64,000 nucleotides of DNA from an uncultured Oscillospiraceae bacterium (GCA_947629955.1 CANRFT010000001.1:110863-174862); one strand, 5' to 3'; positions 49,623-58,347 are shown, counted from the stretch's first letter. Translations and numbers: made by a program. Notes: generated from the sequence alone by a model not told the origin.

Positions 49623-50376
49623 TTTCAAATTCTTCCTCAGAAGCCTTCCCCTCTGGGGAAGGTGGCAGGGCGGAGCCCTGACGGATGAGGCCGTCTTCAC
49701 CGTCGCCCGTCTCCTCCGTAGGGGACGGCCCATGTGCCGTCCCTGGGTTGCTGCCCTCGGCGACCCGTTGCTCTTGCGGGCCGGCGAAGGCGCCGGCCCC
49801 TACAGGTCCTTTTTCGGTTTCGCTCACGCCCTGTTCGTACAGCTCCCGCAGCAGCTCCAGCTTCTCGCCCAGGGGCGCCGCGGCGGCTAGGGCGGCCCCG
49901 GTCCTGGGTCCCGCCTCCACCTCGGCCCGGGCGGTCCAGCGGTATGCGTTGTTCTGGAGGGCGAACACCACGCCCTGGAGGTTCTTCTGCCGGGTCAGCA
50001 GCTCGCCCTCCAGGTATTCCTGCACCACCTGCCGGGCCCGCTCCACGGCGGGCAGCAGCTTCTCGTCGGCGGCGTAGTTGGCCCAGGTCTGCCGGCTGAT
50101 GCCCAGGGCGGTGCACAGCCCGGTGATGCTGGGCGGGATCAGCCATTCCCGGCGCTGGACGGTGGTGCCGGCGTCGGAGTAGACGATCTCCTCCACCTTC
50201 TTGGCGTGGCCCATGTCGTCCACCTCGCCGGTTTCCCGCCATTCCTTCACGGTCATGGTCCGGCTGATGGACCGCCAATAGGTCTGGATGGCCCGCTCCA
50301 GCGCGGCCTCGGAGCTGTATTTCTTTGGCCTCCCCGGCAGGCCCACGGCCGGGGGCAGGTCCTGTTTGCGTCCCAT
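49609..50376 (-). CDS. terS: Terminase small subunit with repeat-derived C-terminus
   Basis: HTH region ITGLCTALGISRQTWANYAAD, position upstream of terL. Confidence 0.8.
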   Translation of the reverse strand: MGRKQDLPPAVGLPGRPKKYSSEAALERAIQTYWRSISRTMTVKEWRETGEVDDMGHAKKVEEIVYSDAGTTVQRREWLIPPSITGLCTALGISRQTWANYAADEKLLPAVERARQVVQEYLEGELLTRQKNLQGVVFALQNNAYRWTARAEVEAGPRTGAALAAAAPLGEKLELLRELYEQGVSETEKGPVGAGAFAGPQEQRVAEGSNPGTAHGPSPTEETGDGEDGLIRQGSALPPSPEGKASEEEFENGDE

Positions 50377-50406
50377 GTCGCGGCCCCCTTTTTTCTATCT
50401 TGACAC

Positions 50407-50441
50407 AAAAAAACACCCGTGAAGTGTCAACTTCACAGGTG
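50407..50441 (-). terminator. Rho-independent terminator immediately upstream of terminase
   Basis: Minus strand CACCTGTGAAG-TTGACA-CTTCACGGGTG followed by T7. Confidence 0.8.
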
Positions 50442-50793
50442 GCTCAAACCCTTGCGGCACAAGGGATTCGGGCATTTCGGGCACAAAAAGCCGGTCCGGG
50501 GGAGGTTGGAACTTCCGCCCCTCGCGCGGGCGCGCGAAAAAAGACCGCGTGCGCCCCCGGACGCGCGGTGTCGTGTCAAGAAATTCAAATTCAGGGCAGG
50601 GGAGGGGCGGCCCCTCGGTCGCAGCTGCGCTCCAACCTTGGGCCCATCGCCCCAAAACGATACGCATTTACAAGGCTAAGGATGGCCGGCATCCCCGGCT
50701 CAAATTCAATATGTATACCTCTAAAAGCCTTCCACCCGCAGGGGGGAAGGTGGCGCGCAGCGCCGGATGAGGGGGCGCTATACGGAGATGCCC

Positions 50794-51555
50794 CTACAAA
50801 TCCCCAACCGTTTGGCGCTTTCGGGGCGCCCTCGCCCCCGGCTTTGGGATCCTCACATACCTGAAATAGAGGTAGCCCCACTCGCTGCTCCGGCTCTCCA
50901 CCAGCATGTACCCCTTGGGCGGCCTGGGCGGCTTCTGGACGCTGTACTCCCGCCGGCACTCGGTGGGCTTCTCCGCCTCCGGCTTTGGCTGCTTCCGGGT
51001 CCCCAGCCAGCGGTGGCCGCCCACCTCCTCGGTCCAGTGATTATAAAGGTATAGGGCCAGCCCCCGGTAGTCCCGGCCGTGGTCCACGCCGTCATACCAG
51101 TTGTGCTCCCGGAGGGGCACCACCCGCACCACGTCCCCCAGCCCGTACAGCCGCGTGACGGCCTCAGCGGGCACGCCGTGTACGACCATATGGAAGTGGA
51201 TGCGGTCGGTGTGCTTGCCCCGGCCCATCACCAGCAGGGCCATGCAGTCCGGGTAGTGGTACACCAGCCGGCGGATGTAGTTCCTGGCCAGCTTTCTGGC
51301 CTCGCCGAAGGTGTGGACCTCGTCCTCGTTGTCCAGGGTGAGGGTGGCGTAGAGGCTGTCCGGCGGGTAGCAGTTGACCGTCCGCTCGAACCGGGTATAC
51401 CGCAGGTGCTGGCGGTGGCGCTCCCGCTCGGCGTCACTTTTGAAGCGGGGAGGGCGCGGCCTGGTCCCGGTCAGGTCCTTCACCCCGTCGCTCACGTTAT
51501 AGATGATCTGCTCGCACACGGATTCCCCGAAGATGCGCCGCTTCACCCGTTTCAT
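50794..51555 (-). CDS. HUH-endonuclease replication initiator-like protein (Rep)
   Basis: SLYATLTLDNEDE motif 1, DRIHFHMVVHG HUH motif 2, YRGLALYLYNHW Tyr motif 3. Confidence 0.75.
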   Translation of the reverse strand: MKRVKRRIFGESVCEQIIYNVSDGVKDLTGTRPRPPRFKSDAERERHRQHLRYTRFERTVNCYPPDSLYATLTLDNEDEVHTFGEARKLARNYIRRLVYHYPDCMALLVMGRGKHTDRIHFHMVVHGVPAEAVTRLYGLGDVVRVVPLREHNWYDGVDHGRDYRGLALYLYNHWTEEVGGHRWLGTRKQPKPEAEKPTECRREYSVQKPPRPPKGYMLVESRSSEWGYLYFRYVRIPKPGARAPRKRQTVGDL

Positions 51556-51845
51556 GGCCGTTCCCTCCACAGCTTTTCCCGGTCCGCCAGGATGTAGTAG
51601 CGCCGCACCGCCCGGCACAGGGTGGAGTGTGACAGATACCGCCTCACGCAGATGGCCGTGGCCCCGGTGTCGCTGGTCACGAACTCCAGCAGGGCGTCGG
51701 CGTTGTGCCCGCCGGCAACTCTGCACAGCGCGTCGATGTGGGACCGCAGGCCAAAGGCCAGCCGGTCATACGCCCGGCTGACCTCCCAGATCTTCCGCTG
51801 CCGCTCCCGGCTCACCGGGATGCTGGATTTGTACCTGAACCCCAT
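51552..51845 (-). CDS. Phage protein, unknown
   Basis: ATGA overlap with the Rep gene. Confidence 0.6.
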   Translation of the reverse strand: MGFRYKSSIPVSRERQRKIWEVSRAYDRLAFGLRSHIDALCRVAGGHNADALLEFVTSDTGATAICVRRYLSHSTLCRAVRRYYILADREKLWRERP

Positions 51846-51924
51846 GGCCCCCGCCTCCTTCCAACCTCCTTTCGCAAAAGGAGGTGGCATCCGCGCAGCG
51901 GATGACGGAAGATTTTCTCCGCCC

Positions 51925-52407
51925 CTACCGCCGCTCGCTCCACTGTTTACAGACCCCGTGCAGGTCCCGGACCGGCTGCCGGTTGATCCGGCACGCGCCG
52001 TAGGCCACCTTCCCCTCGATCAGTCCGGCGTTTCCGTACCTGGCCGCGCAGTTGAAGCAGGATTTCATCGGCTGCCCTTTTGTAGGGGGCGGGCTCTGTC
52101 CCGCCCCGCCGTCCGGACGATTCGCCCCGCCGTAGGGGTCGCCGCCCTCGGCGACCCGTTGCCCTTTCGGGCCGGCGAAGGCGCCGGCCCCTACAGATGG
52201 TGGACCCATGTTCATCCGCATCTGTCCGTCCGTCTCCCGGACCTCCAGCACCCGCACGCCGCCCAGGCCCTCCAGCCGCATGGCCACGGCCTCCTTGGCC
52301 CCCTGGCCCAGCTCCGCCGGCGCGTCGATCTCCACCGTCACGGTCAGCACTTCTGTGTCCTCCCGCCCTTCTCGTAGTTGGCGGCCAGGCCCCGGCGGGT
52401 CCGCCAT
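51925..52407 (-). CDS. Fused small phage ORFs joined by a family C repeat
   Basis: N-terminal small protein, repeat peptide VGAGAFAGPKGQRVAEGGDP, then MKSCFNCAARYGNAGLIEGKVAYGACRINRQPVRDLHGVCKQW. Confidence 0.5.
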   Translation of the reverse strand: MADPPGPGRQLREGREDTEVLTVTVEIDAPAELGQGAKEAVAMRLEGLGGVRVLEVRETDGQMRMNMGPPSVGAGAFAGPKGQRVAEGGDPYGGANRPDGGAGQSPPPTKGQPMKSCFNCAARYGNAGLIEGKVAYGACRINRQPVRDLHGVCKQWSERR

Positions 52408-52890
52408 TTCCGGACGGAGGTCCCGGTCACCCCCATGGCGTCGCCGATCTGGCCGTCAGACCAGCCCAGCCCGTAGAGCTCCATGGCCTTCTTCTCGTCG
52501 ATGCGGGCGGGCTTTCCGTGGGCCGGCAGCTTCTCGGCGTTCCGCCAGCTGCACACCGTCCCCGGGGAGCACCCCAGCGCCATGGCGATCTCCAGGTCCA
52601 GCTTCCCCTGGTCGTAGAGCTCGCGGGCCCGCGCCCTGTCGATGGGCACCCGCCGGCCGCCCCAGGTCCCGCCGCCCTGCTTTTTCCGCTCCGCCTCCGC
52701 CTTCTTCTGCTCGCTGGCGGCCCGCTCGGCGGCCTTCTTCTCCTCGATGTACTTCTTGACGATCTCCTCCTGCTCAAAGCGGCTGGTCCTGGCCACCAGC
52801 TGCCCGTAGCTGATGCCCCGCCGCCTGGCCTCTTTGCACAGGGCGTTGAGATCCACCTCCGGCTCCTGGCTCACGGTGTGCGGCCTCACG
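52344..52890 (-). CDS. HTH DNA-binding phage protein
   Basis: LDLEIAMALGCSPGTVCSWRNAEKLP and GWSDGQIGDAMGVTGTSVRKWRTRRG; start uncertain (GTG). Confidence 0.65.
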
Positions 52891-53047
52891 GCGTCTCCCT
52901 CCAATACTCCACAAAATAGGTATAGACGGAGCTCTTGCCCCGCTTCTCCCGGCCCTGCCGGACGGTGTAGCCGTTGGCGGCCAGGATGCGGACCAGCTCG
53001 TCCCGGTCCGCCGCCTTCGCGCAGTCGATTTTTATGCGGGGATTCAT
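52886..53047 (-). CDS. Small phage protein (53 aa)
   Basis: MNPRIKIDCAKAADRDELVRILAANGYTVRQGREKRGKSSVYTYFVEYWRETP read from the minus strand. Confidence 0.6.
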   Translation of the reverse strand: MNPRIKIDCAKAADRDELVRILAANGYTVRQGREKRGKSSVYTYFVEYWRETP

Positions 53048-53301
53048 GAGCTGTCACCTCCCAGCTTTAACAGGGCGGTGGAATCGACGTCTATATCCTT
53101 GTCAAACTTCAGGCGCGCCATCAGCTTCGCCGCGTCAATTATCCCTTCTTGGGGTATGCCGAAAGACCGCGCAACATCTCGGCCCAAAGAAAGCCACATT
53201 ATCAGCGCCTCTTCGAGGTTTGCATAAATCTCGCTGTTAAATTTGCTCTCTTTGCCCGTCTTCTCCATCTCGATTTTGAGATAGGGGTTTACATCAGCCA
53301 T
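53044..53301 (-). CDS. Phage protein, unknown
   Basis: Coupled ORF. Confidence 0.5.
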   Translation of the reverse strand: MADVNPYLKIEMEKTGKESKFNSEIYANLEEALIMWLSLGRDVARSFGIPQEGIIDAAKLMARLKFDKDIDVDSTALLKLGGDSS

Positions 53302-53628
53302 TCAGGGTGCCTCCTTCACCAGCTCCGCCACCTGGGCGGCGCTCAGGCCAGCCTCCCACGTGATGGCTGGCTTGCCGACGTACTGGCACCACTGGGCCTC
53401 CAGCATTGCGCCCCTGCTGGCCACCCAATCCGGCAGCATCACAACCACGTCGGCGGCCTCGATCATGGCGAAGCAGATTCTCATGTAGTCCGCCGGGGTC
53501 ATGCCCTCGGGCAGCAGGGAGGGCTCCAGCACAGTGATGCCCTGTAGCTCCAGATCGAAGGCCGCCTTCAAAAATTTGCCCTTGTAATTCTCGTCACCGC
53601 TGATCTTGCCAGCTATGTAGACTTTCAT
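53302..53628 (-). CDS. DUF4406 / nucleoside 2-deoxyribosyltransferase-like protein
   Basis: MKVYIAGKISGDENYKGKF, DVVVMLPDWVASRGAMLEAQW. Confidence 0.8.
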   Translation of the reverse strand: MKVYIAGKISGDENYKGKFLKAAFDLELQGITVLEPSLLPEGMTPADYMRICFAMIEAADVVVMLPDWVASRGAMLEAQWCQYVGKPAITWEAGLSAAQVAELVKEAP

Positions 53629-54044
53629 GGGTCGGGCACCTCCTCCGCTTCAATGCAGTCGCCGGATTCGACCGACGGGAACAGCTCGTCTCTGACGATT
53701 GCAAGGTTGGTTGCCTCGCCGCTATACACGTTATCCCGCTTCTCCGGCTTTTCTGCCCACAGGTAGACATCTGAGCAAAGCGTGTCATTTCGTGTCACCC
53801 ACCTGGCCCCCACGGCTTTGCAGATTGCCATCTCCGCCTCGGTCAGTCGCGGGGCGCGGATGATGCTCTCCGGGTGGTTGATGGCATCCGTCATCCACTT
53901 GGAGCAGATAGCGCCGCTGCCCGTACTGACAAGATCGCCGTCCTCGGTAATATAGACCAATTCGGGAAAGCACCCCATCTTGAAGCGCTCTCCAACATCC
54001 ACCCCCAGCACCTCGGCCAGGCGAGGCTTCTTTTCGTCGCTCAT
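53625..54044 (-). CDS. Phage protein, unknown
   Basis: MSDEKKPRLAEVLGVDVGERFKM. Confidence 0.6.
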   Translation of the reverse strand: MSDEKKPRLAEVLGVDVGERFKMGCFPELVYITEDGDLVSTGSGAICSKWMTDAINHPESIIRAPRLTEAEMAICKAVGARWVTRNDTLCSDVYLWAEKPEKRDNVYSGEATNLAIVRDELFPSVESGDCIEAEEVPDP

Positions 54045-54247
54045 GGTGTTTTCTCCTCCTCCGTGGCCCGGTCGTACTCCTCCCGGGCGATCATGACCAG
54101 GTCGTCCGGGTCGGCGGCCAGCAGCCGGCACATGGCGTCCTTGGAGAGGGCGGCGCCCTCCAGTTTGACGTAGCCCCAGTCCGGGTTACCGTCTTCTGTG
54201 ATGGCCAGCCCCCATACCTTGCAGCAGGTGCAATTCTCAGCGCTCAT
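54041..54247 (-). CDS. Small phage protein, unknown
   Basis: MSAENCTCCKVWGLAITEDGNPDWGYVKLEG. Confidence 0.55.
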   Translation of the reverse strand: MSAENCTCCKVWGLAITEDGNPDWGYVKLEGAALSKDAMCRLLAADPDDLVMIAREEYDRATEEEKTP

Positions 54248-54657
54248 GGCGCGACCACCTCCAGCAGCTCCGGGTTGTCCCATTTGTTTCCGATCCTCTC
54301 CAGGCTTTCGCCGGATATGGATAGCCTGAACCTCCTGAGCGAATTTTCCATGCACCACCCCTCGTTGCACCACACTACGATGAACGTATCAAACCTAGGA
54401 TGATTAAGGCCGCACTCATCCTTCCCGAACTCCCTCGTCTTCACGATGTCCCCTTCAAAGATTTTCACTTTGTTTTTATCGTCCACGGTTGTGTACTGGC
54501 CCACGGTGTCGGGGTTTACATCGTAGCTGATGCGCACGATGTTTGTGCCGACGCATATCTCGGTGGGGGCATCGCCGCGGTCTGGGCAAAATAGACTGCC
54601 AACGACCCACGCCCCGTCGCTCATGCGCTTGCCCCGGAAAAGGATCTCACGCCTCAC
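54244..54657 (-). CDS. YopX-family phage protein
   Basis: MRREILFRGKRMSDGAWVVGSLF, QYTTVDDKNKVKIFEGDIVK. Confidence 0.85.
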   Translation of the reverse strand: MRREILFRGKRMSDGAWVVGSLFCPDRGDAPTEICVGTNIVRISYDVNPDTVGQYTTVDDKNKVKIFEGDIVKTREFGKDECGLNHPRFDTFIVVWCNEGWCMENSLRRFRLSISGESLERIGNKWDNPELLEVVAP

Positions 54658-54838
54658 GCTTCCCGCCTCCCTCGTTAAAGTCGCTCATCACCTGGCACAG
54701 CTCCGAGATGGACCCCGGCAGCCGGCGGGCCTCGTTGATCCAGCTCAGCAGGTAGAGTACATCAGGCCGGGTGGTGGTGATGGGCTGCCCGCAGCAGGGG
54801 CACATGTCCCCGGTCTTCAGCAGTTTGGTGGGTCTCAT
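54647..54838 (-). CDS. Small zinc-ribbon phage protein
   Basis: MRPTKLLKTGDMCPCCGQPITTTRPDVLYLLSWINEARR. Confidence 0.6.
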   Translation of the reverse strand: MRPTKLLKTGDMCPCCGQPITTTRPDVLYLLSWINEARRLPGSISELCQVMSDFNEGGGKREA

Positions 54839-54851
54839 GCTCGTTCCCTCC

Positions 54852-56684
54852 TCACGCCGCCGCAGCGGCCTTTTTCTTGCCCGGCTTGGGCAGGTTGGCC
54901 GGGTCGTTTTTCTTGGTGCGCCTGGCTCCGGCCTTGACCCAGCGGAGCCACCGCTCCTCGAAGTCCTGGACCTCCGGCGTCCTGGCGCAGTTGCGCAGCC
55001 CACGGTTCTGCCGGACGGTGAGCGCGGCCTCGTCCAGCTCCAGGGTGTACCAGGGCTCGTCTGGCGTCTCTACCCGTCGGATGAAGTAGATGGCGGACTT
55101 GCCCAGGGCGTGGTCCTCGCCGTAAGTCTTCACGCAGTGCTGGAGCCCGGCGCTCTCGCGGTTAAGGTCCGCCTGGCTGGCGGCGGGCCGGATCAGGATG
55201 TCCCCGTCGGTCCAGGCGTACCGCCACAGCTGCTTCTTTCTGGCGGCAAACTGCTTTTTCAGGCCCTTAGCCTTGACGGCCTTCCAGGCCTCCGTGGCCT
55301 TGTCGTGGGCGGTGATGAGGGTCCGCGGCCAGCGTGTGCCGGGGTCAGACAGATCCCACCCGGCCCGCTCCGCCATGTTCCAGTAGTCCCCTAGCATGAC
55401 GGCGTCGATGACGTCCTCGTCCGGCTGGTAGTCCGCGTATTCGTTGTACGGGTCGTTCTCGGCGCCCCACTCCATGCACTGGCGGAGCAGATACCGGCAG
55501 ATCTTCCCCACCGGGGCCTTGCCCACCAGGGGCAGGATGTCGTCGCCCCCGTAGCGGTGCAGGTCCTCGATGTCCCGGTCGGTCATCCGGTCGCCAACCA
55601 GCTTGGCGGCGACGTAGACCTTCCAGTGGTAGAGTCCCCAGCGCTGGGCCTTACACCGGGCGAACTCGTCCCGGTCCAGCCGGAGCATCTGGGAGGGCCG
55701 GCGGGCGGCCAGGTCCAGCTCGCACAGGTCGGGCAGGCCCCGCTTGTTGTGCTGCCAGGTATAGCGGTCTATTTTTTCGTCCATCAGCTCATGGAGGATG
55801 GGCCCGGCCCCCTGGGTCACCAGGTTCTCCACGGCGGGGTGTTCCTGGTACAGCCGGAGCCAGCTCACCGGGTACCGCGCCTCCGGGGCGAAGGGCAGGG
55901 GCTCCATGTACCGGTCCAGCTTGCAGTTGGGCAGGTCGCTCTCCTCCACCAGCTCCGGCGTCAGGCCCAGGATGTGCCCGGCGGGGACAGAGCCCCAGTC
56001 CTCGCTCCAGCGTTTATATTCTCGCCATTCGTCCCGGTAGTGAAGTCCTTCGTAGAAGGGAGCCTTGTACCAGGTTTTGAGGTATCTGGCCTCATGGGCG
56101 CCGAACACGTATGCCTCGGCGGGCACCGCCCGGAAATGCTCGTTGCCCCGGCGGTCGACGAACTTCTTCACCGCCCAGCACAGGAGGGCCAGGGGCCGCT
56201 CCCCGGATGGGTCCTCCAGCACCGCCGCGGACATGCAGCCCCCCTTGTCGATCTCCGTCCAGCCATCGCCCACCGTGGAGGCCCGGAGCATCTGGACCAT
56301 CCCGCCGCAGAAGGGGCAGTCCAGCGTGTCGTACTCGGTGAAGGTGGCCATTCCGCCGTGGATCTGCATCACGGCCCCGTAGGTCCTGTGGAATCCTCCA
56401 TGCAAATATGCCGGCTGCGGCGGGGCATAGTCCGCCAGGAAGGAGGCATTGCACAGGGAGCAGGTGCAGCGGACGGCCCGGACCTTGCGGGGCCGGTCGG
56501 ACAGCGCGGCGTCCACGGAGGTGTCCGTGACCCACTCGCAGCTGTAGATCAAAGCGCCCTGGTCCTGAGCCTCCGGCATATGCAGCGCGAAGGCCACGAT
56601 GCCCTCCGGCGGCGTGGTGGGGACCAGTGCGGTCAGATCGTCAGTCATCGTCCCCGCCCCCTCAGAAGAAGTCCGCCAGGTCAA
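54852..56684 (-). CDS. PcfJ-like protein
   Basis: ILIRPAASQADLNRESAGLQHCVKTYGEDHALGKSAIYFIRR. Confidence 0.85.
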   Translation of the reverse strand: MTWRTSSEGAGTMTDDLTALVPTTPPEGIVAFALHMPEAQDQGALIYSCEWVTDTSVDAALSDRPRKVRAVRCTCSLCNASFLADYAPPQPAYLHGGFHRTYGAVMQIHGGMATFTEYDTLDCPFCGGMVQMLRASTVGDGWTEIDKGGCMSAAVLEDPSGERPLALLCWAVKKFVDRRGNEHFRAVPAEAYVFGAHEARYLKTWYKAPFYEGLHYRDEWREYKRWSEDWGSVPAGHILGLTPELVEESDLPNCKLDRYMEPLPFAPEARYPVSWLRLYQEHPAVENLVTQGAGPILHELMDEKIDRYTWQHNKRGLPDLCELDLAARRPSQMLRLDRDEFARCKAQRWGLYHWKVYVAAKLVGDRMTDRDIEDLHRYGGDDILPLVGKAPVGKICRYLLRQCMEWGAENDPYNEYADYQPDEDVIDAVMLGDYWNMAERAGWDLSDPGTRWPRTLITAHDKATEAWKAVKAKGLKKQFAARKKQLWRYAWTDGDILIRPAASQADLNRESAGLQHCVKTYGEDHALGKSAIYFIRRVETPDEPWYTLELDEAALTVRQNRGLRNCARTPEVQDFEERWLRWVKAGARRTKKNDPANLPKPGKKKAAAAA

Positions 56685-57045
56685 TTAAATCCCCAGCTCC
56701 GCTCAAAGCCTTCCCCTCTGGGGAAGGTGGCACGGCGTCAGCCGTGACGGATGAGGCCCGGGGGGCCAGCCCGTAGAACTCCCGGAGGATGCGGTCCGAC
56801 TCCGCCGGCGTGACACAGGAGCAGTTTCCCGTCTTGTGGCCGTCGGCGAAGGCCTTGATCTTCTTCTCCGCCTCGGTGATGCTCATGGCCTCCTTCTCCA
56901 GGTCCTGGAGGATGAGCTCCGCGCTGGCCGGCTCGGCCCGGCAGATGTCCTTCAGCTGCTCGCCCACCATCCACTGGGGGCTCCGGTCCTTCACCTTAGC
57001 CTGCTGGGCGGTGATGGCGGCGATGGCCGCGTCTGTCATGCTCAT
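56662..57045 (-). CDS. PcfK-like protein with in-frame family B element
   Basis: SITEAEKKIKAFADGHKTGNCSCVTPAESDRILREFYGL; tail ASSVTADAVPPSPEGKA is repeat-derived. Confidence 0.8.
   Translation of the reverse strand: MSMTDAAIAAITAQQAKVKDRSPQWMVGEQLKDICRAEPASAELILQDLEKEAMSITEAEKKIKAFADGHKTGNCSCVTPAESDRILREFYGLAPRASSVTADAVPPSPEGKALSGAGDLIDLADFF
56703..56758. repeat. Family B palindromic element in frame in the pcfK-like gene
   Basis: Near-identical to 27897-27956 and 42335-42390. Confidence 0.85.
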
Positions 57046-58061
57046 TCCCTCGCCCCCTCTTTGATCTTATCCGCCAGGGCGTTGAGGGCGGCGGTCAGCT
57101 TGCCGGCGGCTTCGGCGTCCCGGAGCCGGACCTTCATCAGCAGCCCGGTCAGCTTGTTGATGTCGGTCTGGATGCTTTCAAACAGCAGCTTGAACTGGGC
57201 CAGCTCGGCGTCGGCGGAGAGGGCGGCGCTGCCGGCGGCCTTCTTGGCCTGCTCCCGGGCGGCGTCCAGCTGGGCCCGGAGGGCATCCCGCTCCGCCTCG
57301 GCGGCGGTCTGGGCGGCCCTGGCCTTGTCCAGCTTTTCCTCCAGAGACTTGCGCTTTTCCTCGGCCTCGTCCTTGGCCTTCTTCACGGCGGCGTCGATGG
57401 CCTTCTTGTCCGGCACCACCTTCTCCTGGACGGCCACCTCCATCGGCTTCTCCCGGAGGGTTTTCAGCTCGGCGGTCAGGCGCTCGGCGTCCTCCCGGGC
57501 CTTTTCGGCCTCGGCGGCCTTGGTCTCCAGGTCGGCGTTCAGCCCCTCGATGCGCTCATTGGCAAACTTCATATCAGCGGCCATCTTCTCCTGGGCGGCC
57601 ACGGCCTCGTCCCGCTCCTTGATAGCCTGCCGGAGCTCGCGGGTGGACATCTCCTCCACCGTCTTCTCCTCCCCGTCCACCGTGTGGGGCGTCTCGACGA
57701 ACTCCTCCCGCTCGCCGGCGGGCAGGGCCAGCAGCGCCAGGGCCTTGGAGTAGGGCAAATTCCCAATCGTTTGGGACTTTGCGCCGGTGCCGAACAGGTT
57801 CCCCTGGTCCTCTCCGTACTCCTGGTACAGCCGCATGAAGTTGTTGGCGGTGGAGAGGGAGTAGGCGGTCTGCTCCGTCACCCAGCTCCCGAACTCCCCG
57901 TGTGGCAGCATCTCCTTGGCCTCGGTCAGCCGGCGGCCGATCTCGATCACGTTGTTCAGCATGGACGCGGTCAGGGCGCGGATCTCCGCGGCCACGATCT
58001 CAGGCGTCCGTACCGTTTCCACCGCGTTGGCGACAGCGGTTGCAGTTGTCAGTTCATTCAT
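57042..58061 (-). CDS. DUF3102-like protein with long coiled coil
   Basis: NVIEIGRRLTEAKEMLPHGEFGSWVTEQTAYSLSTANNFMRLYQEYG. Confidence 0.8.
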   Translation of the reverse strand: MNELTTATAVANAVETVRTPEIVAAEIRALTASMLNNVIEIGRRLTEAKEMLPHGEFGSWVTEQTAYSLSTANNFMRLYQEYGEDQGNLFGTGAKSQTIGNLPYSKALALLALPAGEREEFVETPHTVDGEEKTVEEMSTRELRQAIKERDEAVAAQEKMAADMKFANERIEGLNADLETKAAEAEKAREDAERLTAELKTLREKPMEVAVQEKVVPDKKAIDAAVKKAKDEAEEKRKSLEEKLDKARAAQTAAEAERDALRAQLDAAREQAKKAAGSAALSADAELAQFKLLFESIQTDINKLTGLLMKVRLRDAEAAGKLTAALNALADKIKEGARE

Positions 58062-58347
58062 GGCTCATTGTCCTTTCGTGGTTTTTTTTCAGCATAAACA
58101 GCTTCACGCCGTCCACCGTGATGGCGTATTCGGTGTATTTGCTCCCCGGCATCCGGCCGCTCTCGATGGGTTGTCCGTAAAAGTCCGCCAGGGTGGTGAT
58201 GCCGCCGGTCAGATGGACGTTCGCGGCGCGTTCGCCTGTCACGGGAGAGCCGGAGACGAAGATGTCCAGCACCTCGACGTCAGCCGGCAGCTCCCGCAGG
58301 ATGCGTCCCATCAGATCCAGCAGCTCGGCGGTCCTCCGCACGTTCAC
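58054..58347 (-). CDS. Phage protein, unknown
   Basis: ATGA overlap with the DUF3102-like gene. Confidence 0.55.
   Translation of the reverse strand: MNVRRTAELLDLMGRILRELPADVEVLDIFVSGSPVTGERAANVHLTGGITTLADFYGQPIESGRMPGSKYTEYAITVDGVKLFMLKKNHERTMSHE

Noticed and set aside
8030-56758. CRISPR array
   Set aside because: The many short repeats are dispersed hairpins without regular spacers; no cas genes.
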